DNA of 64,000 nucleotides from Cornus controversa (taxonomy: Eukaryota > Streptophyta > Magnoliopsida > Cornales > Cornaceae). The notes beneath the pieces are model-generated. The model did not search any database and was not told where the DNA came from. It worked only from the letters and a program-made list of their open reading frames with translations. The DNA lies in NCBI GenBank assembly GCA_026545225.1, contig CM048853.1, forward strand, positions 17,734,755 to 17,798,754, written 5' to 3'. Made by a program: the position numbers and the translations under genes. How positions within the stretch are numbered: position 1 is the first letter of the stretch; every line of letters begins with the position of its first letter. Below are positions 12,001-23,500 of this stretch, in pieces.

Positions 12001-12158
12001 AACAAAATAGTGAAAGCTTCGACATTACCATCTCATCTAATAACAAAATTCACAACCCTATAGAATAGCATCTTTTCTGGTCAACTTTAAGCAAACATTA
12101 ATTACCCATTTCATTCAAAAAAAATACTGAAAGCTTCGACATTACCATCTCATCTTCT
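12001..12158. repeat. Direct repeat of about 30 bp flanking the exon 4 donor of TNP1
   Basis: GAAAGCTTCGACATTACCAT and the following CTCATCT occur at about 12011-12038 and again at 12130-12156. The second copy overlaps the end of TNP1 exon 4 and its donor. Duplication of an exon edge could mark where the intron was enlarged. Confidence 0.6.
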
Positions 12159-13183
12159 GTCCTAGCATAGCCTTTTCGGCTCATTGTGTGTGGGGTTTTG
12201 TTTCTAGCCTGCAAATCTTGCTTCTTCTTTCTCTCCAACTATAAATACAAAAGTGTAGTTAATTTACATACGTTATACAAAAAAAAGAAACGGGTAAAAG
12301 GTACATATAATTTGAAGTATATACACTCACAGCATGCTCAATTGATAAACGTTGTGCAGCAAATCTTTGCCACTCCTCCAATGTGGGCACATTGGGTGGC
12401 TTCATGAATTCTATGGTTCATGGATTATTTCCCACCTCTAGCAACTTGTTTGCCACTTTTGATTTATGGGTGCGCCAAGCACCTCCCATCTTTTGGAATG
12501 CGAGAAAGGATGCACTATCAGGAACATCATACCGGTTCTACAATAAAATGACAAAATTAGAAGAAACAAGTCATAAAGTTTTGTATATTTTAAACAATTA
12601 GGTTTTGCACTGTTCATTTAGCTAACTATTAGAGTAAAAAGAAATAAATATACCTGTACAGCCTCCCATACTTCTTTAAGCAAATTATCTGGCACTTTGT
12701 CCCATGTTTCAATAGTAACAGGCACCATCTCACGTGCTAATATCGGAAGGGATGAGTTGTATTTTGTAGCATTGTCCCCAATTGCTTGCCCCTTGTCATC
12801 AAACTCCACATGAGGCCTCCTTTTATCCAACGGAACAATACCACTCAATTTAGACTTTCCCCTAACCTTTCTTTTAGTACCACTAGTTGCTTGGTTGTCA
12901 CTGGTAGGGACTTGAGAGGTAGGTGCACGAGGAGAGTTTGAATCCCCTTTAGAAATGTGTATAGCTGAGGGTGTACGCACTATTGCAGCCTCAATTGCTC
13001 GACGCTCCCGTTCTACTCTTTTTGCTGCCCTTCTAGAAGACTTCATTAATTTCAAGTACATACAAATTAATATAAGAATATTTAACATTACAAAATGGTG
13101 ATACATAAATGTAAACACTAAAGAAGGAAAAATAACAACATTATCTAAATGCCATCGTTGCTTACCTCAGTATGTCCAGACAT
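12146..13183 (-). pseudogene. TNP1-like N-terminal exons 1-4
   Basis: Exon 1 (13166-13183) gives six residues. Exon 2 (12654-13040) gives a basic start, a low-complexity Ser/Pro/Thr stretch, GTKRKVRGKSK and VPDNLLKEVWEAVQ. Exon 3 (12331-12537) gives the conserved AFQKMGGAWRTHKSK core but has TGA at 12418-12420. Exon 4 (12146-12238) gives ERKKKQDLQ and SRKGYARTEDE. The start at 13183 was preferred over the in-frame Met at about 13049 because a clean donor (GAG|gtaagc) follows it and the frames join. Confidence 0.75.
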
Positions 13184-13453
13184 AATGAAAAAAATGTAAG
13201 AACTTGATTTGTGGACAAGCTCAAAAACCTGCAGTATATATGAAGTTGGCAAAAAATATCAACCATATGCATACGAGAATTAAGTAATACTAGGAGGCAA
13301 GTCAATCATTATCTCACTATGAAGGTAAAAGTAGTAATAAAGAATGAAACAATTTCAACAAACAAAACCATATTTTATTAATAGATAGGCTAGATTACAA
13401 ACAAACTGAGGGCCATATAACTAAAAACAAACCAAGTATTTCAATTACAAATT
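13184..13453. other. Spacer between TNP2 and TNP1
   Basis: 270 bp of AT-rich sequence between the TNP2 stop and the TNP1 start, both genes reading leftward. It must hold the TNP2 3' end and any TNP1 promoter, unless the two are one transcription unit with alternative splicing, as known for En/Spm. Confidence 0.5.
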
Positions 13454-16400
13454 CTAAATTATAATGCCTTCACAATCATCTCGTACATATTGATGATCAT
13501 CATCATACATAATTGAGTCAAGTCTTGATATATCTAAAGGAGCATAAGGCACAAAAGGATTCTTTTCAAAAGTCCCCACATCATGATAGCCTCTAGGTGG
13601 CGCTTTAAGTACAACATACCAACTTGAGGTTTCGGTATCCCTAGAATAAAATACTTGCTTAGCCTGTGACGCAAGGATAAATGGATCTCTTTCAAACTGA
13701 CTTTGACCTTCGTGAAGGTTCACCAATGTAAATCCATCCTCAACTTTGATACCATTTCTAATGTTTGCCCAATCACAGTGAAATAACGGCACTTCAAATG
13801 TGTAGTAGTCCAACAAAATTATATCCTTCAGAACACCATAATAAGATATTTTTTGAACAACTTGATTTGTGTCTCTTACGCTGGATTGGCATATAGTTTC
13901 AGCTTCAATAGAAACACCACTATTTTGTGTGCTTCTCTCGATATCTTTGGTGTGAAATCGTTGACCATTCACTACATAGCTAGAATAAGAAGTTACTTCT
14001 GCCCTAGGCCCACGTGCAAGAAACCTTAACCTACTTGACACATTGCAACTTGAAAAAATATTTTTTCTGAACCATGAACTGAAAGTCTCCATATGTGTCT
14101 TTTGTAGTGCATTTTCATTCCTTGCTAGACGACTATCAGAATTCTTGAGTTCCTCCAAATGCTTCCTAACATGTAAAACAATATGGTTATGCACGTTTTT
14201 AATTAATTGTTATAAATAAATAAAATATTAGTAACATCTTACTCTATATATGGTACGACCTCGTCACTGTTGAATAATACGTAACGATGAGCAATGGCTA
14301 ACATGTTAGCGGGCATGATTTTAAAAATTCTCTTATTTATATGGTGTCCTACTTCCATGCTTCCACATTCAATCTCTTCATTTCGAGAAGGACGAACACC
14401 TATTTCAGCTGCTTTCTCAATGTACTCACTACAAAACTCAACGCACTCTTTGACCAAATAGTTTTCTGCTATACATCCTTCCGGTCTGGATCGATTCCTA
14501 ACATATCCTTTATAAACCTTCATCATCCTGAGAACGATGAGATAATATTAAATATATAAAATAAATAAATAATATTTGTAACCACATATAATAAAATAAA
14601 CTTTATAAATTAATTACCTTTCAAATGGTTACATCCAATGAAATTGTACTGGTCCACATAAACGAGCTTCTCGTGCAATATGAATGGTAACGTGTATCAT
14701 AATGTCAAAGAAAGACGGTGGAAAAAACCTTTCAAACATGCACAAAGTTTCAACAATTTCATTTTCAAGTTTTTCCAATTGTTTCCTATCAATCACCCTT
14801 TGGCATATTTCATTGAAGTACGCGCATAAATGAAATATAGCATTCCTCGGACCCTTTGGTAGTAATTCACGTAAAGCTACAGGCAGCAATTGTTGCATAA
14901 GAACATGACAATCATGGGATTTTAGGCCACTGATCTTACATTCATCCAATGATATCTGTTGGCTAATATTTGAACTATAACCATCAGGTAACTTCAACTG
15001 TTGTAACCTTTTACAAAATGTTCCCTTTTCTTTCTTTGATAATATATGGGGTGCTGGTGGCAAATAATGTTTCTTTCCTATCTCCTTTGGGTGCAAATCG
15101 ACCCTGATGCCCATCGACTTCAAATCCTTACGAGACTTAAGTCCATCCTTTGATTGTCCCTTCATATTCAATAAAGTGCCGAGAATGCTCTCACAAACAT
15201 TTTTTTCAATGTGCATTACATCCAAATTGTGACGAAGAAGTAATGCCTAACATAACAAGCAAAAAGATGTTGTATTAGTTAGGAGTGTAAAACCTGAGTG
15301 AAATAGTAATTGCCAAAGAAGTTAAAAATTCACAATAAATTAAAATTATATACCTCCCAGTACGGTAACTCAAAAAATATAGATTTTTTCTTCCATGGCC
15401 AAAAGGGATCATCATTTGATTCTTCTTCAAATTTGTTGTACTTTCTGGGAGGATTTTCTTGGAAATGCTTGCGTTTTTTGGGAGGTTTTTGTTGGGAATT
15501 ATTGGGCTTTTTACATTTTCCCCAATTATTGTCAAAATTCTCAACACGACAAAATTTTTTTGAACCAGATAATACTCTAGGTGGATCCCCTAGTTCTTCT
15601 TTTCCATCAAACCAGGTTTTCTTCTTTCTAAACGGGTGATTATGTGGAAGAAATCGCCGACTACCCCTGAACACAGTTTTCATACTACATGGCAAATACT
15701 CTGAATATGTGTCTTTAGCACATACTGGACAACCACACTTACCCTTTGTTGCCTGACCAGACAAATTAGAATAAGCCAGTAAATCACTGATTGTCCACAT
15801 CAACACCACCTTCAAATTAAACATGGATTTAGTGAATGAGTCATAGAGTTGAACACCTTTTTCCCACAACTCCTTTAAATCTTCCACCAGTGGCTCCAAA
15901 AACACATCAAGGTCATTCCCCGATTGCTTTGGTCCTGAGATCAACAATGTCAACATCATATTTTCTTTAGACATGCAAAACAAAGGGTCAAAATTATATA
16001 CCACTAAAATCACAGGCCAACAACTCTGTTTAGTGCTAAGGTCACCGAATGGATTAACCCCATCTGCCGCAAGGCCAAGCCTCAAATTTTGAGGATCTGA
16101 TGCAAAACACGGCCACTTTTTATTTATCATATCCCATGCAAGTGAATCAACTGGATGTCGCATCTTCTTATCTTGACTTTATTAGTCGAATACCACAATA
16201 CTTGTTCGGCCTTTTCAACTGATCGAAATAATCGCCTAAATCTTGGTACAATTGGAAAGTACCAAATCACCTTTGTCGGAATGCCTTCTAGAACCTTCTT
16301 AGACTGCGCGTTCATTTTCCACCGTGAAGCACCACATTTTGGACATGCATTCATATTCTCATTTTCTTTTCTAAACAAACAACAATCATTGACGCATGCA

Positions 16401-17103
16401 TGTATCTTTTGGTATCCCAAATCAAATTTCTTCAGTAGCTTCTTTGTTGCTGTCATCCCTTTAGGAAGTTTGTTATTTGGCGGAAGCATATCACCAAGAA
16501 TTTTAAGAAGCTCATCAAATCCATTGTCAGATAGATTATGAGCAGCTTTGTGCTTGTATAAAGCAACTGTTGCCGACATAATTGTATATTTCATGCAATC
16601 AGGATATAAAGGAGTTTCAGCGTATTCCAACGCGTTTCTGAAATTAGCCTCTCTAATTTCATCAGTAGGCTCTGTAGTAGCATTCTCTTCATCATCAAAA
16701 TATGCATATCTAAACATCTCATACATTTCAGGCATTTCCACATAGTCTTCATCGCCTTCATTTTCTATATGTGTACTCTTCTTCTCTCCATGAAAGACCC
16801 ATACAATGTAGTTTAAATCCATTCCATTTATAATGATGTGCTCATACACCATACTAAAGCATTGATATTCTGAATTTAAACAATATTTACAGGGGCACAA
16901 AATAGTATCTCGATTCCCTGCATTACTTTGAGCCCAATTGACAAATCTCTGTGCTCCATTTATATACTCATTTGAAGCTCTACAGTTGAAAACGCAAATT
17001 TTTAATAATAAAAAAAATGACAGGTACAATGTCTAAACTCTTATGAATAAGGTTATTTAGGTTATAATAACCTGTTATCAAGGTACATCCAGCTTTTATC
17101 CAT
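13454..17103 (-). pseudogene. CACTA TNP2 transposase gene
   Basis: Exons: 17072-17103 (MDKSWMYLDN), 16979 down to 15354, 14618-15246, 14243-14527 and 13454-14165. Domain order: transposase-associated N-terminus with ASNEYINGAQRF and CPCKYC; the tnp2 core with ATVALYKHKAAHNLSDNGF, CPKCGASRWK, LGLAADGVNPFGDL and GPKQSGNDLDVFLEPL; DUF4218 with LDVMHIEKNVCESILGTLL; and DUF4216 with FEVPLFHCDW. It catalyses excision and insertion at the CACTA termini. Two lesions: a frameshift at about 16165-16190 between LWYSTNK and MRHPVDS, and TAA at 14629-14631 where Tyr is expected before PFER. Everything else is open, so decay is modest. Confidence 0.88.
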
Positions 17104-17374
17104 AGCTCCTTACTGACTTATTCAATAATAAGTGACTATAATCCACTAAATGAAGAAAAAAATAAGCAAAGATCAACCTCAGAACCCACAAATGATCAAG
17201 AACAACTCTGTAAAAATTCAAAAATACAATAGAATTGTCATGCCATAATCCATTAAATACCACCGTTACAATAAACTCAAATAAGAGTGAAATCAATATG
17301 AACCTCGGTTGGTGCCTCACACCATAATGTAAAGTTTAAAGGAATTTAAATTACTGATATCAACTAGGCAAGAG

Positions 17375-17515
17375 ATGCTTCTATTACTATCTTGTTTAGC
17401 AATAAACACCATTTCTAAAACCCAACAAGTATTGGATGGTCAAACCTTAGCTTCAGAAGGGGAAGTCTTTGAGCTGGGCTTCTTTAGTCCTAATGCATCC
17501 CATGTGAGGCTATGA
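17375..17515 (+). pseudogene. Captured start of a G-type lectin (S-locus) receptor-like kinase
   Basis: A 46-codon plus-strand ORF begins MLLLLLSCLA, a signal-peptide-like start, and continues with LDGQTLASEGEVFELGFFSP, which is the conserved beginning of the B-lectin domain in S-locus receptor-like kinases. After NASHVRL it stops (TGA 17513-17515), and no further lectin, PAN or kinase sequence follows. The Met start, signal peptide and domain start are in one frame, so this is the true 5' coding end of a gene, carried in antisense to TNP2 just upstream of the TNP2 start. Confidence 0.75.
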
Positions 17516-19656
17516 ATTCAGTAGTTGCAGAATTGCAGCAATTCTAAATTGAAATATTTAGAATTTGCTAAACCAACCTCTTCCTGATAAGGGCTACTAA
17601 TTTTATATAGGAATTCTGGGAAAATTCTAAAAACTCTACATCTAGATAACCATGAATATGTTATGTTCATCTACTCACCATCCTTGATTGTTCAACCTAT
17701 CACTACCTTTCAGAAGCTAATCTACTCACTATATTAATAGTAAAGAAAATTAGATAAACAAACCAATTATACTAAAGAAAAATTAGACTTGTTCATCCCT
17801 AGAGAGGTCGAAGCAAATTTAAGAAGTAGAGTAACCACAACCTATGCTTTATATTACCACAGATGTACTTTCAATTAGTAGGTCTAAGAACTACAAATAG
17901 AAAAGAAGGTGTAGGTAGCCAATCTTCAGCACAGATACAAGTATACTGAGAGGTTGAGGAGTTGAGTATTGGAATTTTGAAAATAAAGAATACCATAGCA
18001 TGTCAAGCACTACTTGGCTAGTAAAAGACTAAATGCATACTCATTAAAAAGGAGGCATCTCAACTAATAACAGTTTGACCAATTTGGAAGACCAAAAGAA
18101 ACTAGAAATCAAACCACCTGTATGATAAACTGACTTCTTTTATGAATTAAATTTTCTCCAAACTATTTGTAAAACCATTCTATCGCGATTGTGTACTCTG
18201 AAAATTTAATTTAATTCATAATGACAAACAAGATCTAAATTTAGCATAAAAATTCATATATGATGTAATAACCCTTTCAAGTAAGAGAATAGTTAGAACA
18301 ACATGTTTGTAGTGCAAATTATAAAAAACTTAGCTCACAAGTCAATTAAAGTCTACAAGTAAAGAGTTGATAAATCAATTCAAACTTTTATCAATTCTTA
18401 AAAAAAAATGCTGTTTTATCCTTGTACCATACATGGCAATAAATATGTTAGAAAAGTATGTTAGAAACTTTTGACTCTACCTCAAACTCGCAATTGGACA
18501 GAAATTCACAGGCAATGGCAATTGTTGTTTCTGTGGTTGATTCTTCACTGCAAAGAAACAAATATGCAATTTAGAAACAAATAAATATTGATTTAGAAAC
18601 AAACAAATTGCAAACAAATTTAGATGAACACTGAACAAGGGTTGGTTTGAAGGAAAATAATATATTACTAGTCTTTTTAACTCTATTTTTTGCTACTTGG
18701 TTGAATTGCAAGTTGCTACCAATATTATTCTTTACAAGTGGGGAATGTTCAGGGAGAGAGCAAGTAATGACAAACTTGGTTTGAATTGCAAGTTGCTACC
18801 AATAAGTTAAAAAAATAAATCAATTATTTGTCATCTATTTGAACCAAAGTTCTTCCATAGCAATGAATGATTACTAGCATATACAAGTCATTGAGCAGGA
18901 AAATGAGGCCATATATCCTATTATCAAATAACGACAAAATTAAAAATAATAAATAAAATAAAATAAAAAGGCTATCCGATGACTGATTATATGCATGGTT
19001 TCTGTCAGATCCAAAAGGGTTTTATAGTATATTTATACTGCAAATCATTAAGCCGCATAACAAGTCTAAATTAAGTGAACTATTAGAAGACAAAACAGAA
19101 TGAGGACCCAAAGCCTATGCCATTATCGTGTTCAAATCTGATATATTTGAGCAATTCTGAAAAATAGTTGCTAATTTGAACACCAAAGCTCAAGCCTTGT
19201 AATATGCATTTATACATTAGTCCACAATCAGAATCCATATCTCATTGATCCCCCTAAGTTCACCCAATGAGAGAGTTTGTCATACTAATGGTAAATACAC
19301 ATTTACTAGATCAACGAAAGATCATCATTGATTCATGGCATCTTACGGTGAAATAAAAGTCAGAGTTCTAGCGACTTTCCTGCTTACCTGAAAAGGCAAA
19401 TTTTTTGTCTTAAATTTTTTTTTTGGCAAGTGTCACCATATGATTTCATGGTTGTGGGCTTAATTCCTGCCTTTATCTCTATTGATTCATGGCATCCTTT
19501 GATAGTTAAAGGTGACCCTCAATAATCAACATAACTTTTTCTAATACTTATTCAAACTCAAGTATGATGTTATGTCCAGTTATTAAATTGAAAATTTTTT
19601 GATACTCAAAAGATTAACTTCCTAAAATGTTTTCATACATTATTCACATTAATCAA
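17516..19656. other. Upstream of TNP2; no clear gene
   Basis: AT-rich. It should contain the TNP2 promoter. A 24-bp direct repeat (TTGAATTGCAAGTTGCTACC) occurs at about 18701 and 18781. On the minus strand 18481-18547 looks like a short exon between a tttgcag acceptor and a gtagag donor. Nothing else is supported. Confidence 0.5.
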
Positions 19657-19718
19657 TCTACCACGGGCTATGCAGGCTAGCCGTAAAAAGTCTGTTGTTA
19701 AAAGCTAAATCTCTTGTA
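19657..19718 (-). repeat. Internal relic of a CACTA terminus
   Basis: In reverse complement it starts ACTACAAGAGATTT, then TTTTAACAACAGACTTTTTACGG, then a CCCGTGGTAGA subterminal unit. This closely resembles the right end at 51600-51662. It lacks the first C, and no ACA duplication follows, so it is not the partner of the left end at 3133. It borders a LINE fragment on its right. Confidence 0.7.
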
Positions 19719-20310
19719 GTTATCACTGTTCTTCCACCTCTAAACCCTTCCACACATGAGCAATTCTTATGGAATTCCCTCCCTTCCTTCTCCTTAGCTC
19801 TCACTATGCAATTCATATACCCACCTCTAGCCCCACTGAACCGGCCACAAATTATTTGGTTCAAGAACAATATCACATAGCTTTAGTCTATGGACTACAG
19901 CCCTTGGTAAGCTTTCCACATTGGACAGACCCTCAATGGCCTACAGAATGATACCCAACCATTATTCCCTATGTCTACAAAACATGGAGTCACAATCACA
20001 CCTTTTCTCCCAATGTCCATTTCCAGCCACTATTTGGAACTACTTTCAATCATTTTGCAACTTCCAAACCAACTTCTTGATCAACTGGGATGACCTGCTT
20101 GCTTGGACTTCTACCTACTGGAGACAACCAATTCTTCACCTATCTCAAAGACTTGTCCTTGCTGCATATGTGTACTTTATATTAAATGAAAAAAACTGCA
20201 GAGTCCTCTAAGATAAAACTTCCTCAGCTCATAATCTCATACAATGCATAACAAGAACAATCAAGCTCAAATTACACTTATGCTCTTTCAAAAACTGTAA
20301 AGCAGCCAAA
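19719..20310 (+). pseudogene. LINE 3' fragment (RT zinc-binding domain and tail)
   Basis: Plus-strand reading gives STHEQFLWNS near 19750, RPQIIWFKNN near 19845, then the zf-RVT pattern CLQNMESQSHLFSQCPF with IWNYFQ at 19970-20045, then LVLAAYVYFILNEKNCRVL and a basic tail. This is the C-terminus of a plant non-LTR retrotransposon pol. It is broken by stops near 19880-19915 and at about 20209. The missing 5' part is typical of truncated LINE insertion. Confidence 0.7.
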
Positions 20311-20499
20311 CAGCTAAGGTGAAATAAGTTCAATTCACTATATATAGCAATTACAACCAACAACGTAAGCTCATTTAACATTTTGGTAATATGAGAATCC
20401 TGACAACGAGAGAAGCCCTACATTTGCATGCTGAAAGAGACTTACCGTTGTGTTAACGCTCACCATCGTGATTAATTATTTTTCTGTTAAATAATGACA

Positions 20500-20504
20500 T
20501 ACAC
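20500..20504. repeat. Target site duplication TACAC (left) of the solo LTR
   Basis: TACAC immediately before TGTAAGG at 20505 and again at 24306-24310 after the LTR end. Confidence 0.9.
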
Positions 20505-23500
20505 TGTAAGGACCGAAATATTTTGACCGGTTCCGGGTGATTTTGGACCGGACCGATTTTTTTTCGAATAAATTAAAATTCGAAAATATGTCATAAATAT
20601 ATATATATGGAATTACATATATATTTATATGAAGTTGGAGGATATAGATATATATATATATAGGAATATATATATATATGCACATGGTGGGTCTATATGT
20701 AATTATAGACAAGTAAAGAGGGACTTTTATAATTATATAAGTTAGTATGGGAAAATACATGGAATACATGTATTTGGTGTAGGGTGTGGTATATTATATG
20801 TGTATATAATACATATATGTGATATGTGGACCAAAGAAAAGAAAAGAAAAGAGAAAAGAAGAAAAGAGGAAAGAAAGAAAAGGAAAAAGAAAAGAAAAGA
20901 AAAGAAAAGAAGAAGGAGAGAGAATCGGGGAGAGAGAAACCGAGGAGAGAGATGGCCGAGAGGGGTCTGCTGCAGGTGGAGGCGGCCACGGTTCGCGGTG
21001 GCCGGGGCTTGCACGGCTCGACGCCCTTCGGAGCTGGGCCTCGCGACGGCCAGCCGCGGTTGGTGGCAGCGGCGGCGGTAGCGACGGGGGTTGTTTGGCC
21101 GGGGTTTCGGGGTCGATTGGTGATGGTCTCAATTCACGGCGGCGGCAGTCGTTTTGGCAGGTTGGGTTCGCTGGCGGTGGGCCGATGACGGCGGCTGGTG
21201 GTGTTGCTCGGTGGTTCGAGTGGTGTTCGCACGAACACCCCTTGTTCGTGGGTCAGATCCGAATGGGGACTTCGGATTTCCATGGGTGAAGCTTGCGGGT
21301 TTTTGAATGGATCTGTGTTTGGGTTGGCTGTGGTTTGGCTCGATTTTGGGTCCGATCCTGGTGGGTTTTCATGGAAGCTGGGTTGGTCTCGGCCGTTTGT
21401 AGCTGATGCTCACGGTTTGAGTGTGTACGGCTGTTATGGTGGAGTGTTCCGGTGATGGACAGCTGGGGAAGATGGTGGTAGTCCCACGGACTGGGTCTTC
21501 TCACTTGGGTTGTGTTCGGATGGGTTCGAACTGGACTCCTATGGTTCAGTTGTGGTGCTGGGTTTTCACAGTTGAGGTGGGGGTCTATGGTGGTACCCAT
21601 GGCTTCATGGACATCCTATTTTTTTGGCATTTAGCTAGTCTTTGGTTGTGGCTCGGGAGATGAGGGTCATGAATTTGGTGCATGGTTTGCATAGAAGTGG
21701 ACTCCTATATTGGGTTCAATAATTGTGGGCTGATTTGTGGCATTTGGGTTTGGTCTCGAACGAGGGTGGGCTGCCGTGGAATTTAGTTCTTCTTTGGGCA
21801 GCTAAGTTTTGAGGCTTGGACTCGTCAAATCAATTGGACCAAGCATGGAAACAAAAAGAGAAAAAAAAAGTGAGTTCGGGTGGGTTTTGACACAGGACGG
21901 GACTTGACCGAGCAAGGAAATGGACAGCTTGGCAGGCACAGACCGGTTGAGAGCGGGACTTAAGGCAAGTTGATTCTTGCCTCTATCTCTTACGTATATT
22001 TTATTTACGTTGAGTAATTTACATATGTCCTAATTTGATCATATGTGATAGGTGTATATACATGTATATATAGGTGCTTATATATATGTGGGTATAGGTG
22101 GGTGTTGTACATACATGGGATGTGAGAGGACATATATATGCGTGTGTATATATATGTATGTGCGGGTTTGGGAAGTGATAACAAGTTAGATTTATCGCCT
22201 ATTTGCATTGTAATATGCGTGTATGTATAGATTAAAGTCTATGAAAAGTATGCTAAATAATACCTATTTAGCTGTGTGTTGTCTTGTATGCATATGTGAC
22301 TTTTATGCATGATGTTCAATATATATACGTGATTATATATATGGGTGCAGTGGTAGAAATGCATGCTAAGTAGCAATATAACTTTTGGCGGGCATTTGCA
22401 AAGCATGATTATGATATGCTAGGTGTTCTCTATGTTTTTAATACATATGTAGGTGACGTAATATGTATTTGTTTATATATTGTGAGTGGAATGTATGTAA
22501 TTACTTGTGGTAAATGCATGCATTGAATGAAGCATGATGTTATTTATGCTAGTGTAGGTGCATATGTGATTTATGCGCATGATTTGATGTATACGTGATT
22601 ACATGTGGGTTTACGTGAATGAAATGCATGCTATCTGTATATAGAAAATGTATGCATTGGTGAAGCATGACTAAAGTGTGCTTACGTGAAGTTGTGAACA
22701 TATGCGAGTTTTATGTTAGGTTTTACATGTATAAGTAGTCATACATGTGGCTTTGTGGAGGTGAAATGCGTGCTTAGTGTTTTCATAACTTGTTTATGCA
22801 TTGTTTAGCATGACTCTTAGATGCTTGATCATTATATGTTTGAAATGCATATATGGGCCCGTTGTGAGGAGACGGGGAAGAGTGGTTGAATTGCCTAGAG
22901 TAGGTCAATACTCGGTGAGGGCGTTGGAGTAGTTGAGTCACCTTGGAGTAGAGAATACTCGGTGACAAATACAAAAATTTATCTGATCACCTCGGAGTAG
23001 AGCATACTCGGTGATGGTTCGATCACCTTGGAGTAGAGAATACTCGGTGATGAATTCGAAAATGATCTAGTCACCTCGGAGTAGAGAATACTCGGTGACA
23101 GATTCTAAAGCGGTCCGATCACCTCGGAGTAGAGAATACTCGGTGGCGGTTTCTGTAGCGGTTCATTTACCTCGGAGTAGAGAATACTCGGTGATGGATT
23201 CTGCAATTGTGCGGGAAGTGTCTCGGTCACATGGTTGGTTAAGAATCATGTTTTGGTTGTCGGGTGGGACCCGAGAGAGAGTGAGACAAGTTTAAGGAAG
23301 TGCTTGCATTATCTATTGTAAAGCATGCTTTGTGTTTAACTCATTCTTATATATGCGTTGTTTGTGACAGAACATGATATATGTTGGATATCTATTGCTT
23401 TTGCGCATGTTGTATGGTTTAAATGCATCTTCATTGCATTTGGGATTGCCACTTGTCGGGTAGGGGACGTGATGATTGATTTACATTGTTTTATGTAAAT

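Larger units (their letters stand above)
4560..13183 (-). pseudogene. CACTA TNP1-like gene (plant transposase, Ptta/En/Spm type)
   Basis: I can trace seven exons with GT-AG introns, all consistent with phase 0: 13166-13183 (MSGHTE), 12654-13040, 12331-12537, 12146-12238, 5366-5473, 4984-5274 and 4560-4856. The protein begins with a basic region (SSRRAAKRVERERR), then a conserved core (FLAFQKMGGAWRTHKSKV), a link with SRKGYARTEDE, the VWIKGHTRKDGNFINEMV motif of plant Ptta/En/Spm transposases, and a Gln-rich coiled coil. Proteins of this kind bind the subterminal repeats and help TNP2. A TGA at 12418-12420 interrupts exon 3, so this copy is probably dead. The intron between exons 4 and 5 is 6,672 bp and contains LINE and host-gene fragments. 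Confidence 0.8.

Noticed and set aside
3133..19718. A 16.6 kb CACTA element ending at 19718
   Set aside because: The end at 19718 lacks the terminal base and an ACA duplication. The end at 51662 has both, and its outer flank continues the hAT gene.
20794..21663. Several overlapping ORFs of 80-156 codons on both strands
   Set aside because: They lie in the purine tract and GC-rich block of an LTR, where stops are rare by composition. Both strands are equally open and no protein motif is present. The same applies to 58190-59400.
22934..23206. CRISPR-like array of short repeats and spacers
   Set aside because: Plant DNA inside an LTR. Repeat and spacer lengths vary, and the same array is in a second LTR copy. 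It is a minisatellite.
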